Shown here piece by piece: positions 1 through 8,630 of a stretch of DNA of 64,000 nt. The notes under the pieces were generated by a model. That model worked only from the letters and a program-made list of their open reading frames with translations, ran no database searches and was not told the DNA's origin. Numbering within the stretch: position 1 is the first letter of the stretch; every line of letters starts with the position of its first letter. The stretch lies in NCBI RefSeq assembly GCF_009363095.1, contig NZ_CP045295.1:496001-560000 (forward strand). Direction: 5' to 3'. The translations under genes and the position numbers were made by a program. The DNA comes from Paenibacillus cellulositrophicus (lineage in GTDB: Bacteria; Bacillota; Bacilli; Paenibacillales; Paenibacillaceae).

Positions 1-903
1 GAGATCGATTGCTGCCGCGTAGGAAAATCGCCCGTCACTCAGACCAACCTTGAATGCGTACGTCTGAACAATTTCCGATGTCGGATTGTTGATACTGTTG
101 CCGTATAAGTAGGCTTGTTCGAAGTTGGAGCCAACCAGGCCGCCTCCGAGAATACTGCCAATGGTCAACACCAGCACGACGACGATCGTTCCCCTGATTC
201 CCGGAAGTGTGATATATCGGATCCGTGCCAGCCTGCCGGCACCGTCCATCTCGGCAGCTTCGTAAAGCGAAGGATTAATCCCCGTGATGGCGGCCAGGAA
301 GATGATCGTCCACCAGCCCATTTCCTTCCAAATCGCACTGCCGACGGCAAGCCCCCAGAAATAGTTCGGACTCGTCAAAATGTTGAGCGGTTTGTCAATC
401 AGACCGGTTTCGACCAGGGCCCGGTTTACCATGCCAACATCCGCAGACAGGAAGGCGTAGGATACGCCGACGACAACAACCCAGGAAATAAAATGCGGCA
501 GGTAGCTGATCGTCTGAACGAATCGCTTGAACGCCATATTTTTCACTTCATTCAACAGGATCGCAAGCAAAATCGGTGCGGGAAAAGCGAAGATGACCTT
601 CAGTAAGCTCAGGACAAGCGTGTTGCGTACAATCGTGGCAAACTGATAATCATGGATAAATTCATCGAAATATCTCAAACCGACCCACTCGCTGGTAAAG
701 ATCCCCTTGATCCCATTTGAAATACTGTAATCTTTAAACGCCATAAGAATACCGAACATCGGCGTGTACGAGAAAATCAGCAGAAAGATCATACCCAGCC
801 CTACAAATACATGCAGTACTTTTTGCTTTTTGAACCGCTTCCATAATTGGTGCTGCTGACCGCCGTGATCCGCAGTTCTCGTAAACTGTGCATCCAAATC
901 CAT
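1..903 (-). CDS. LplB-type sugar ABC transporter permease (3' end outside window)
   Basis: Inner-membrane permease subunit of a carbohydrate ABC importer. The reading frame is open from the ATG at 903 to the window edge, giving 301 residues of a family usually near 310-320, so only the last few residues are missing. Several hydrophobic segments are visible (first near residues 33-53), and the ATPase-docking EAA loop is present as EAAEMDGAG near residue 217. A strong site, AAAGGAGGAG, precedes the ATG. It is closely related in layout to the permease at 53471-54403. It lies downstream of the GH43 and GH127 genes on the same strand but behind their terminator and a copy of the duplicated upstream block, so it probably has its own promoter. 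Import of arabino-oligosaccharides is inferred from context. Confidence 0.9.
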   Translation of the reverse strand, partial: MDLDAQFTRTADHGGQQHQLWKRFKKQKVLHVFVGLGMIFLLIFSYTPMFGILMAFKDYSISNGIKGIFTSEWVGLRYFDEFIHDYQFATIVRNTLVLSLLKVIFAFPAPILLAILLNEVKNMAFKRFVQTISYLPHFISWVVVVGVSYAFLSADVGMVNRALVETGLIDKPLNILTSPNYFWGLAVGSAIWKEMGWWTIIFLAAITGINPSLYEAAEMDGAGRLARIRYITLPGIRGTIVVVLVLTIGSILGGGLVGSNFEQAYLYGNSINNPTSEIVQTYAFKVGLSDGRFSYAAAIDL

Positions 904-967
904 TTGCGCTCCTCCTTTATTGCTAGTCTATCCTCTTGACCCATCTGCTCGTAAGCCAACATTCTTA

Positions 968-981
968 AGAAAGCGTTGTCA
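968..981. promoter_or_regulatory. cre-like site (CcpA), copy A
   Basis: AGAAAGCGTTGTCA matches the catabolite-responsive element consensus TGWAARCGYTWNCW at 12 of 14 positions. It is identical in both copies of the duplicated block. CcpA repression of an arabinoside gene set would make sense, but binding is inferred. Confidence 0.4.
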
Positions 982-1024
982 TTTTTTAATACTCGGCCTC
1001 CATGGCTAAAAGATCACACAAACC

Positions 1025-1066
1025 AAAAAAGCAGTTCCGGAAAATGCTCGGAACTGCTTATGTATT
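1025..1066 (-). terminator. Rho-independent terminator after GH43
   Basis: Inverted repeat GCAGTTCCG / CGGAACTGC with a loop of about 9 bases, followed on the minus strand by TTTTTT. A T-rich tract also follows on the plus strand, so it may work in both directions. Confidence 0.75.
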
Positions 1067-1097
1067 TTTTCGGGAAGCTGGTTCCCTGGCGGGCGGC

Positions 1098-2522
1098 CTA
1101 CTCTAAAATAAACGAAGCCAGATCCGCGCTTCCGCTGCCTGTGTACGTAAAATATAGAGCCTGTATGCCATCCGGAATGACGAGACCCGTTGAATATTCC
1201 GTCCATATATTCGTGAAGTTAACGGGTATTTTTCCGAGAGCCGGTCCGTCCCAAGTCGTTTTAATTTCAAAGTTGCCCTGGCAATAACCACGCACCTTGA
1301 GTTTCACCTTCCGGATTCCTTGGCAGTCGAAATACTTGAAACCAGCAGTAGCGGAGTCTGTCATGTTAGCGATGTATCCGATCTCTTCGTCCCCGTCTCT
1401 TCCCTCCTGCGTGATCTTCGGAAAACGGCTGTCCATCCATGCCCCTGAGCCGAAACCGCCTGTATACAATTCTTCGTCTTTACAGAACAGATTACATGCC
1501 AAGTAGGCGTGGTATTCACCGCGACCCACAAGCGGGCCGTCATTGGGACCGCAAGAGGTCATTTCCACTTGAGGAATCGTTCCATCCTCCCGAATGACGA
1601 TCGGTTCGATGCAGCCCTGCCGACTAAAAGCCGTACCGTTGGTATGGCGATGATAAAAAATGAACCATCTATCGTTCATTTCCACAATGCTGCCATGGTT
1701 ATTACCGCCGTAATACATCGGTTTGTCCGCCGGTTTGTAGGAATCGATGTGAAGATCATTGTTGCTTATGATGACGCCCTGATAAATGAAGCCTTTTGTC
1801 GGAAATTTACTGGTGGCATAACATAATTCATGCATGACAATCGATGAATAGACAAGATAATAGGTATCACCCTTCTTACGGATGGAGGGAGCCTCAAAAA
1901 ATTCATGCCCTTCAAACCCGCTTCCCGCACTGTAAGGTTCACTTGGGGCGACAAATACAGGTTCCTCCACAATGGTAAGCATATCTTCACCAAGCACCGT
2001 GGCCATTGCGCCATGTCTGGATTTATCTTTGGGTGCACAGAAACCAGTATATAAGTACGTCTTCTTCCCTTCTGTCAACACACCCGGATCAAACTGGGGC
2101 TCGTCTCCTTCTCTTTCGCCCAAGCGTGTACCGTCCGCGTACCTTACGTATCCGTAAAATTCATACCTTCCAGCAGGTGTATCGCAGACGGCAACCGAAA
2201 CAACCGGCACCTTATCCAGGACATAATAAAGATAATAACGACCATCCGGTCCGACGGTAACGTCCGGCGCATAAAGACACATCCTGCCATCAAGATTTAG
2301 CGGGTCTTCCGTTTTGGTGTAGATCACACCCTCATACCGCCAGTCGCCTAGATCATTTACGGGTGCCGACCAGCAAGCGTAGTCGTTTAAACAAAACACA
2401 TGTCCGTTAAATCGGTCATGCGAGCCATATACATAAATTCTGTCGTTAAAAACGTACGGTTCTCCGTCAGGTATGTATTCCCACGATGGGAGATAGGGGT
2501 TTAGACCCTGTTTTTTCATCAT
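1098..2522 (-). CDS. Glycoside hydrolase family 43 (arabinosidase/xylosidase type)
   Basis: Five-bladed beta-propeller glycosidase of 474 residues. The three expected acidic residues fit well: Asp19 in PDGEP as general base, Asp145 in FDPGV as pKa modulator, and Glu210 in FFEAPS as general acid. Their spacing resembles that of GH43 arabinanases. A C-terminal beta-rich region (about 340-474) looks like a CBM6-type module. There is no signal peptide, so the enzyme is probably cytoplasmic and acts on imported oligosaccharides. The start has the site AAAGGAGTG. It lies 26 bases downstream of the GH127 gene and is probably co-transcribed. Family GH43 is clear; the exact substrate is inferred from the neighbour. 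Confidence 0.88.
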   Translation of the reverse strand: MMKKQGLNPYLPSWEYIPDGEPYVFNDRIYVYGSHDRFNGHVFCLNDYACWSAPVNDLGDWRYEGVIYTKTEDPLNLDGRMCLYAPDVTVGPDGRYYLYYVLDKVPVVSVAVCDTPAGRYEFYGYVRYADGTRLGEREGDEPQFDPGVLTEGKKTYLYTGFCAPKDKSRHGAMATVLGEDMLTIVEEPVFVAPSEPYSAGSGFEGHEFFEAPSIRKKGDTYYLVYSSIVMHELCYATSKFPTKGFIYQGVIISNNDLHIDSYKPADKPMYYGGNNHGSIVEMNDRWFIFYHRHTNGTAFSRQGCIEPIVIREDGTIPQVEMTSCGPNDGPLVGRGEYHAYLACNLFCKDEELYTGGFGSGAWMDSRFPKITQEGRDGDEEIGYIANMTDSATAGFKYFDCQGIRKVKLKVRGYCQGNFEIKTTWDGPALGKIPVNFTNIWTEYSTGLVIPDGIQALYFTYTGSGSADLASFILE

Positions 2523-2548
2523 AAACGTTCACTCCTTTAAATATGCCT

Positions 2549-4363
2549 TCACGCTTCTTCATACGCCGAGCTGCCATCTTTAGCAAAGGAAAGACGGCGG
2601 TTGAGGCTGGAATCCTCTTCTAAGTCCAAATATACGGAATACGCTTCTTCCTCAACTCTGAATAGCGGTATGAGTTTCGCTTGTTTGACTTGGTCATCGT
2701 CAAGGGCAAACTCCAGTTGCTTCTTTTCCGATCTGACGAATCTTTCGTTGATATTTGCATTTGACACCCCTTGCAAAAGCGAACCTTGCCCGATCTGAGC
2801 CAGTAACACGGTGCCAAACATCACCGCCGCCAAACGGTCTGAACCTTGGAGCGGAACCAAATGCAGGGAAGCCTCTATTTCAATTTCGATCGTATCCTGA
2901 TCCTGAAAAACACGTTGAATCCCGACGTACCCGTTTTCCCTGACAAGTTCAATCGGAGCGGAATTGATTTTTACAGCTTTGACTGCTTTTTCCTTGAGTA
3001 TTAGTTTGAAAGCTGACGGTTCGGCTGCATCAACCACGAGCTTGGACGTAAGCCCATCGGGGAATTCCGTATGCTGTGTGATTGTGACATGCTTTTCTTT
3101 CCAAACCACAGAAGATGGAATAAAGGCATTCATCAGCAGAGCATCCCCGCTTTTAAACCAGATATTCTTCTGCAGCTCGCTCATTGCCTCGATGCCTGAG
3201 GCGGTACAACACCAGAAGGAATCGTACGGATCGCTGAATTTTTTGGTCGCGCAGTTACCCATCGGCTGGTGGTATTGCGAAAGGCCCGTTTCATCGCTGG
3301 CGCTATTCAACACCGCATTGTATTTCAGCGATTCCATATGATCCAGATACTCAACCGCCCCGTACCATTCAAACAACCGCTCCAGAATCCTTTCCGTATT
3401 ATGCGCGCAGCAACCCTCACTTTCGCCGCCGGTCAATGCATCTGCCAGCTGTCCGCAGCCTCCCCAGTGCTCCGATTTTTCAGAAACTCCGCCTTTGATA
3501 AAATGGGTGGCCTTTGAGCTGTTGTTTCCATTGGCAAAAGTTCTTCCCTTTAAGTAATCATAAAAATTCAAGGCCGCCGTTCTATATTTCTCCTCGCCCG
3601 TAAGGTCAAACCGGTGCATTGCCGCAATAATCATCGGCAGGTGAGTGTTTGCGTGCAGATTTTCAAGCACATCCTTACCGTCTGCGAGATGATCCAGGAA
3701 ATAATCCCTGTCGAAGAGTTGGGCCAGCTCAAGTATTTTGGCATCGCCGGTGATGTCATACAAGGTGTACAGGGCATCGCCGATCCCTCCGTACTCATTT
3801 ACAGGGTTTACCTTCGTACAACGGAGCATCCCATCGATTTTCCAGAAGGAAAGCTCTTCAAAACGTCCGTGAATGTAGTGGGCCAGGTTTACGGAAAGAG
3901 CCAGGGCTTTTTCACTGCCGAGATACGCATAGCAATCGACCAACCCCTGGATAATCTTGTGCAGGGTGTAGTACGGCGCCCATACATTTCGATTTTCCTC
4001 GAATTCGAGCGTATCGAGCTTCTCCTCTTCGAAAGCGCTCAAATATCCGTTAGGCTTAGCGCATAACTCCATCATATCAACGATTTCATTGGCTTTTGAT
4101 TTCAATCCCTCGTCCTGATCGGCAAAGGCAAATTTGGAACAGGCAGACAGATAATGCCCGACGAAATGTCCTCGAAGACCGCCATCTTCGCTTTCCCACC
4201 CGCTTAAGGGCTCCGCGTTGGACGGAAGCCCGGCATTCATTTTGAACGTATGCATAAGACGGTTCAGATCAAATTCAATAATATACTTTTTTACAAGTTG
4301 TCTGCGAAATGCAAAGGAACTGTCTGTCAACCTTACTTCATCAAGGCGAAAGTTGGTAAACAA
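2549..4363 (-). CDS. Glycoside hydrolase family 127 (beta-L-arabinofuranosidase type)
   Basis: The GH127 family includes HypBA1, which releases L-arabinose from beta-linked arabino-oligosaccharides using a zinc-bound cysteine nucleophile. Counting from an upstream ATG at 4402, Glu329 and Cys331 (in SEGCC) and Cys398-Cys399 (in FWCCTASGIE) match the E-x-C and CC metal ligands. The N-terminal part is an alpha/alpha barrel (HFVGHYLSA, WAPYYTLHK), followed by a beta-sandwich tail. I place the start at TTG 4363 because AGAGGTG lies six bases before it and the upstream ATG has no ribosome site. There is no signal peptide. The gene leads the GH127-GH43 pair. Confidence 0.88.
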   Translation of the reverse strand: MFTNFRLDEVRLTDSSFAFRRQLVKKYIIEFDLNRLMHTFKMNAGLPSNAEPLSGWESEDGGLRGHFVGHYLSACSKFAFADQDEGLKSKANEIVDMMELCAKPNGYLSAFEEEKLDTLEFEENRNVWAPYYTLHKIIQGLVDCYAYLGSEKALALSVNLAHYIHGRFEELSFWKIDGMLRCTKVNPVNEYGGIGDALYTLYDITGDAKILELAQLFDRDYFLDHLADGKDVLENLHANTHLPMIIAAMHRFDLTGEEKYRTAALNFYDYLKGRTFANGNNSSKATHFIKGGVSEKSEHWGGCGQLADALTGGESEGCCAHNTERILERLFEWYGAVEYLDHMESLKYNAVLNSASDETGLSQYHQPMGNCATKKFSDPYDSFWCCTASGIEAMSELQKNIWFKSGDALLMNAFIPSSVVWKEKHVTITQHTEFPDGLTSKLVVDAAEPSAFKLILKEKAVKAVKINSAPIELVRENGYVGIQRVFQDQDTIEIEIEASLHLVPLQGSDRLAAVMFGTVLLAQIGQGSLLQGVSNANINERFVRSEKKQLEFALDDDQVKQAKLIPLFRVEEEAYSVYLDLEEDSSLNRRLSFAKDGSSAYEEA

Positions 4364-4425
4364 ACCGGTCACCTCTTTTCCATCGGTTATGATCCATACC
4401 ATAAAAATGTATTAGCCTCGGCCCA

Positions 4426-4644
4426 ATGTACGAGCATCGGAACCGAGAAAAGAAGTTGCACCGGGTTCCCTGCTTCCCCCTGTATATATACAAGGTAGAG
4501 CATCAAGCCGGGGTTCGTTCCACTCTCCCTGTCCGTTGGCATAATGAGATGGAAATCATCTATTTGTCCAAAGTGATTGCAGATATTTGCCAGTTCAAAA
4601 GGATGGAACAAAGGAGAAAGGTAGAATACTTTCTTCAATATTAG
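4426..4644 (+). pseudogene. Truncated AraC-family regulator (N-terminal remnant)
   Basis: The open frame reads like the cupin half of Paenibacillus AraC sensors: FPLYIYKVEHQAG, then PVRWHNEMEIIYLSK. After that point the similarity stops and the frame ends at 72 residues. No helix-turn-helix half is found downstream. The fragment is divergent to GH127, where a sugar-locus activator would normally sit, and copy B of the duplicated block begins about 45 bases after its end. I read it as a regulator truncated by the rearrangement that created the repeat. AraC identity is by motif only. Confidence 0.55.
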
Positions 4645-4733
4645 GCCTTTGAACCGTCCACATCCATATATTCGGTCCACCTTAATAGTTAGTCTATCTT
4701 CATGCCCCATTTGCTCGTAAGCCAACATTCTTA

Positions 4734-4747
4734 AGAAAGCGTTGTCA
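4734..4747. promoter_or_regulatory. cre-like site (CcpA), copy B
   Basis: Same 14-mer as at 968-981, conserved while neighbouring bases differ between the copies, which suggests selection. Confidence 0.4.
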
Positions 4748-4797
4748 TATTTTAATAATCAGCGTCCATGGCTTTATCATTAAATGATCTCCCGAAC

Positions 4798-4832
4798 TAA
4801 AAACAGTTCCGGAAAATGCCTGGAACTGCTTC
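4798..4832 (-). terminator. Terminator after the Nudix gene
   Basis: CAGTTCC / GGAACTG hairpin followed on the minus strand by a short T tract. It is the copy B counterpart of the terminator at 1025-1066, with a shorter T run. Confidence 0.5.
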
Positions 4833-4910
4833 CGTATTTGTATAGCCTGGTTGCCCAGGCGGATGACTCCAAAAAAGCAGCTGACCACTGAGTGTCACAG
4901 TTAAAAATTA

Positions 4911-5399
4911 CTACATGTTCCTTTGCAGCTTGACCTGACATTCAGACGTTGTTGCAGTGACGTACTCCATATAATTCACAGAGCCGTTAAAGTTCAAATA
5001 AGCTTCGTAGCGCATGCGGATTGCGGGTGAGGTAATCAAATCCAGAACATTTTCTTTTGGAACCCACCTGCATTCGCTCGTTTCCTCAGACGTCGCTAAC
5101 TCTCCCCCCACAGCTGTACACACGAAATCAAACATGACCTTCGTAGGAACATCAGTTACACCGTCATACCACTTATGGATCGCTGTATTTGAAACAACAC
5201 TGATTAAATGGCTAACCGTGGCGTCTATTCCACTTTCCTCTTTGATTTCACGGATCACGCCATCCATCAGGTTTTCGCCAACTTCGGTGATTCCCCCCGG
5301 ATATACCCAACCGTCGTCATGCGCTTTTACTAATAGGATATTTCCCTTTCCATCTTCTACAATACCGCCTGCAGATACGATATGTGTCGGAAACGCCAA
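4911..5399 (-). CDS. Nudix hydrolase
   Basis: A 162-residue protein with the Nudix box: GGITEVGENLMDGVIREI followed by EESG, matching Gx5Ex7REUxEExGU. These residues bind the metal that activates water for cleavage of a nucleoside diphosphate linked to another group. The start is TTG at 5399 with AGGGGG six bases upstream. A Nudix protein of this size is usually a housekeeping or sanitation enzyme; the substrate cannot be told from sequence. It is transcribed alone and ends at the copy B terminator. Confidence 0.82.
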   Translation of the reverse strand: MAFPTHIVSAGGIVEDGKGNILLVKAHDDGWVYPGGITEVGENLMDGVIREIKEESGIDATVSHLISVVSNTAIHKWYDGVTDVPTKVMFDFVCTAVGGELATSEETSECRWVPKENVLDLITSPAIRMRYEAYLNFNGSVNYMEYVTATTSECQVKLQRNM

Positions 5400-5559
5400 T
5401 TAAAGACCCCCTTAACTTGATGATTTGTCTATGTATTCCTCTTGCTTCATGCACTTTCCTGCTTTTATGGAAAGGATGATATGACCCACAAGTTCGAACC
5501 TTGAGCAAAGCAAATAATAATAGGGCATATTTTATAAACGCTTCTTTATTTGAGCGAAC

Positions 5560-5604
5560 AAAAAAAGAGTGCATCCAAGTTCAAATTTCGACTCGAATAC
5601 ACTC
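5560..5604 (-). terminator. Terminator downstream of aldo/keto reductase
   Basis: On the minus strand a 13-bp stem with several G-U pairs (GAGTGTATTCGAG with CTTGGATGCACTC) is followed by TTTTTTT. The pairing works best in the minus-strand RNA. Confidence 0.65.
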
Positions 5605-5624
5605 CTCTTTTACTTATTAAATTT

Positions 5625-5750
5625 TCAATCTAAAAATGCTTGACGTAATGCCTCTAAGCCGTCTTGATAGATCCCATGGAACAGATCAATAGCCTCTTGA
5701 TCACTGACCCCTGCCGGGGTAAAACTGCCAGACAGCCGTATGTGCCATGT
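5625..5750 (-). pseudogene. Gene remnant, family unknown
   Basis: Downstream of the reductase a frame reads RLSGSFTPAGVSDQEA, then IDLFHGIYQDGLEALRQAFL, and stops, with no plausible start: the frame is closed by a TGA near 5750. A different frame offers ATG at 5750 but stops after 17 codons. This looks like the last 40 or so residues of a helical protein left after a deletion. No family is assigned. Confidence 0.3.
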
Positions 5751-5753
5751 TCA

Positions 5754-6776
5754 TTACTCCCCTATTGATTTCATGTCGATAGGCAGCGGTGCATGGGGTG
5801 CTACCAGTTTTTGTTCGCGCATTTCTTCCCAGAAAGCTGCCGGAATGACTGTGTTCAATGCAGCTTTGTCTTCTGCAATCCGCTCAGGACGACTTGCACC
5901 AGGAATGACGGCTGCAACCGCCGGATTAGCCAGCGAAAATTGTAAAGCAGCCGCCTTGATGCTGATTTGATGACGATCTGCAATATTTTTGATTTTCTCA
6001 ACTTTTGCCACAATTTCCGGTGTCGCTTTTTGATACTCGAAGTGGGTACCTCCCGCAAGAACACCTGAGCTATATGGTCCGCCGACAACAATGTCCATCT
6101 TATGTTTTACTGCCGCGGGCATAACTCGCTGCAGCGCACGCTCATGGTCCAATAAGGTGTACCGACCAGCCAGCAAAGATACATCCGGCTTGGCTTCTTC
6201 CAATTCCAGCATGAGTTCGATCGACTCTACCCGGTTTACTCCGAGTCCCCAGCCTTTAATGACTCCTTCTTCACGTAAACGTGTGAGCGCACGGAATGCC
6301 CCGGTTCGAGCCGTTTCAAATTGCGAAATCCACTCATCACCATAAAAGTCTTGCGCGACATCATGAATATAAACGAAGTCCAGACGATCTGTTTTTAAAC
6401 GTTTCAAACTATCCTCGATCGAGCGGAGGGTCGCATCCGCACTGTAGTCGTTGATGATTTTATTCTTGCGACCGAATTCGAAAAGTCCCCCTTTTTCCCC
6501 TAAATCACGCGCAGATGGATCTTCCAATTCATCCGAAATAATTCGGCCTACTTTTGTACTTAAAACGTACTCATCCCGGTTTCTTTTCGACAATGCTTCA
6601 CCCAGACGAATCTCCGCCAAGCCAGATCCATACAGCGGAGCTGTGTCAAAGTAACGGATGCCGCTCTCCCAAGCCGCATCTACAGTGGCTATAGCTTCTT
6701 CCTCCGGGATATTGCGATACATATTACCTAACGGCGCCGTACCAAATCCAATTTTTCCTTGCAGTATATTTCTCAT
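5754..6776 (-). CDS. Aldo/keto reductase
   Basis: NAD(P)H-dependent TIM-barrel oxidoreductase of 340 residues. The catalytic tetrad is visible: Asp44 and Tyr49 in RYFDTAPLYG, Lys75 in LSTKVG, and His138 in FVYIHD. The pattern resembles the D-threo-aldose 1-dehydrogenase / pyridoxal 4-dehydrogenase branch, which acts on small sugars or aldehydes. The start ATG at 6776 follows GGAGGACATC. It is single and ends at the terminator at 5560-5604. The physiological substrate is unknown. Confidence 0.88.
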   Translation of the reverse strand: MRNILQGKIGFGTAPLGNMYRNIPEEEAIATVDAAWESGIRYFDTAPLYGSGLAEIRLGEALSKRNRDEYVLSTKVGRIISDELEDPSARDLGEKGGLFEFGRKNKIINDYSADATLRSIEDSLKRLKTDRLDFVYIHDVAQDFYGDEWISQFETARTGAFRALTRLREEGVIKGWGLGVNRVESIELMLELEEAKPDVSLLAGRYTLLDHERALQRVMPAAVKHKMDIVVGGPYSSGVLAGGTHFEYQKATPEIVAKVEKIKNIADRHQISIKAAALQFSLANPAVAAVIPGASRPERIAEDKAALNTVIPAAFWEEMREQKLVAPHAPLPIDMKSIGE

Positions 6777-6949
6777 CTAAGATGTCCTCCGAATATATTT
6801 AATTCAATTTGATAGTACATCGATATGGAAATCAATGCCTATTCAAATCAACAAATGTCATTTTATCCTCTGACAAAAATAGATTATGAAGCATTTAAAT
6901 AGAGAAAGGAAGTACGCACTTTGAAGTACTATAGGCACCAAAAAGTACT
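6777..6949. other. Upstream region of the reductase
   Basis: No gene seen. AAGTAC occurs three times between about 6910 and 6952, spaced irregularly, and could be a regulator site. No clear sigma-A promoter could be picked. Confidence 0.3.
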
Positions 6950-7100
6950 CTACTCCCTACATCCGTCCAGTTGTTCTGGTCCTCGGTTTTGTAAGGTAAC
7001 GTATATCGTAAAAATACAAATAACCGCAATGATACGGCTTACAAGCGTGAGACGTTCATGCAAATAAAAAGACAGCCGATCATAATGACGGCCGCCTTCT
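6950..7100 (-). pseudogene. EamA/DMT transporter C-terminal remnant
   Basis: The minus-strand frame ends in FYLHERLTLVSRIIA, then VICIFTIYVTLQNRG, and a TAG stop at 6950-6952. The LHERLT signature followed by a hydrophobic helix is typical of the last transmembrane segments of EamA-family transporters. Nothing upstream in frame restores the other helices, because the serine hydrolase gene is only about 120 bases away. I infer a deletion remnant. Confidence 0.5.
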
Positions 7101-7220
7101 AACCTGCTTCATTATTTAATATGCTAATCGAATCCCAGAATCTCAAAATGATGGAGAATTTTCTGAAAGGCTCTGTGCCCTTTCTTGAGGTGGTACATCG
7201 AGGCTAATGTTACCCGGGTG

Positions 7221-8465
7221 TCAGTCTTCGATGGCCTGATAGACCGTTGTCCAGAAGTCGTGGATAAGCCGCGCTGAATCCGGAGTAGACATCCCAACCT
7301 GGGTGAGAAGAATACACGTAAGCTGGTTGTGCGGGTCGGCGTAGGTCGTGGTGCCGCTTCCGCCGTCCCAGCCGAACTGGCCGATGGGCGCGTAATCACC
7401 ACGATAGGTTCGCACAGCCATCCCGAAGCCCCAGCCGCCGTGCTGTCCTTGACCGAATGACACATGGACATTGTTCGTGGCCATGGCGTGTCGGGCGGCT
7501 TGCTGCTCGGGTGTGAGGCGGTTGGTGGTCATCAGCTCGACGGCGGGCCGGGACAGGATCCGTTGGTTCCCGTGCATCCCCTGATTCAGCAGCATTTGAA
7601 AGTACGCGTGGTAGTCATCAACAGTGGAGCAAAGTCCGCCTCCGCCGCCCTGGAACGCCGGAGGCTGGCTGTAGCGTCCCCCTTCGGCTTCGTCCCAAAC
7701 GGTGAACTCACCGGTCTGCGGGTTGGGGGCGTAAAGGGGCGGCAGGCGGTCGATCTTGTCGGCGGTCACATGGAAGCCGGTGTCTCTCATGCCGAGGGGA
7801 TCGAAGATGCGCTCGCGCAGAAATGTCTCAAACGACTTGCCCGTGACCCTGGCCACGAGTACGCCGAGCAGATCGTTGCTGATGTGGTACTGCCAGCGCT
7901 CTCCGGGCTGGTGCATCAGCGGAAGCGCACCAAGGCGGCGCATCCACTCATCCGGCTCGGGCATCGGTTCCGGCAGATCTGGCGTGAGCCCTTGCTCGAA
8001 AATTGAGTTCATGATCGGCGTGCCCAGCGACGTCATATCCATACCAAGCCCGAATGTGGAGGTCAAAATGTCCCTTACGGTGATCGGACGCCGCGCCGGC
8101 ACGGTATCGTCCAGCGGGCCGTCGGCTCTCTTCAGCACCCGCCGGTCGGCGAGTTCGGGCAGCCACGGGTCTACCACATCGTCCAGCCGCAGCCTGCACT
8201 CGTCAAGCAGGACCATGGCCGCAGCCATCGTGACCGGCTTGGAAGTGGACGCCATCCGGAAGATCGTATCCCGGCGCATCGGCGCGCCTCCGTCATGGCG
8301 CATCGTGCCGATCGCTTCGACGTGCGTTTCACCGTTCCGGCTGACCAGGGCGACGAGCCCGGGAATTTTCCCCGAATCGACATGCCGTGCCAGCACGTCG
8401 CGCATTCTTTGCAGCCCGGTTTCGGAGAAGCCGCTGCTGCTTTTTCCCGATATCATCTTTTCCAT
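7221..8465 (-). CDS. Serine hydrolase, beta-lactamase (class C-like) family
   Basis: A 414-residue penicillin-binding-protein-like hydrolase. The nucleophile motif S-x-x-K is Ser73-Thr-Ser-Lys76 (MASTSKPV), a Tyr motif follows in QYHISNDLLG, and a C-terminal GWDGGSGT block closes the active site. There is no signal peptide, which points to an esterase or peptidase role rather than a secreted beta-lactamase. Base composition is visibly richer in G+C than the flanking genes, with strong use of third-position G/C, which suggests acquisition by transfer. A second, more typical member lies at 27610-28782. Confidence 0.87.
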   Translation of the reverse strand: MEKMISGKSSSGFSETGLQRMRDVLARHVDSGKIPGLVALVSRNGETHVEAIGTMRHDGGAPMRRDTIFRMASTSKPVTMAAAMVLLDECRLRLDDVVDPWLPELADRRVLKRADGPLDDTVPARRPITVRDILTSTFGLGMDMTSLGTPIMNSIFEQGLTPDLPEPMPEPDEWMRRLGALPLMHQPGERWQYHISNDLLGVLVARVTGKSFETFLRERIFDPLGMRDTGFHVTADKIDRLPPLYAPNPQTGEFTVWDEAEGGRYSQPPAFQGGGGGLCSTVDDYHAYFQMLLNQGMHGNQRILSRPAVELMTTNRLTPEQQAARHAMATNNVHVSFGQGQHGGWGFGMAVRTYRGDYAPIGQFGWDGGSGTTTYADPHNQLTCILLTQVGMSTPDSARLIHDFWTTVYQAIED

Positions 8466-8630
8466 TTAGATGACCTCTCTTTACTTTTTATCAGCCCTAT
8501 GATTCTCTCTTGTCATTCATGCTTAAAAGCCCTTTGTCAAAAAGGAAAATTAGCTGCATCAACGAGACGAAATATCGGCAAGTAAAAGATGGCTCACCTC
8601 CTGTTCCGGGTATCCAAATCGAGATATGTA

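Larger units (their letters stand above)
922..1110. repeat. Duplicated terminator/upstream block, copy A
   Basis: This segment recurs in the same orientation at about 4688-4876, offset by about 3766-3772 bases. Shared blocks include CTCGTAAGCCAACATTC, the stretch from AAGAAAGCGTTGTCAT, CCATGGCT, and the terminator arms CAGTTCCGG and GGAACTG. Differences are scattered and there is one small indel, so the copies have diverged. Copy A runs from just upstream of the permease start site through the GH43 terminator and slightly past the GH43 stop codon. Confidence 0.8.
4688..4876. repeat. Duplicated terminator/upstream block, copy B
   Basis: Direct repeat of 922-1110. It carries the same cre-like 14-mer and a matching terminator, and ends near the Nudix gene. 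It lies about 325 bases upstream of the GH127 start, so in this copy the transcript leader would be long and would run antisense to the AraC remnant. Confidence 0.8.

Noticed and set aside
7066..7105. Terminator after the serine hydrolase
   Set aside because: The weak hairpin lies inside the EamA remnant coding frame and its stem is imperfect.
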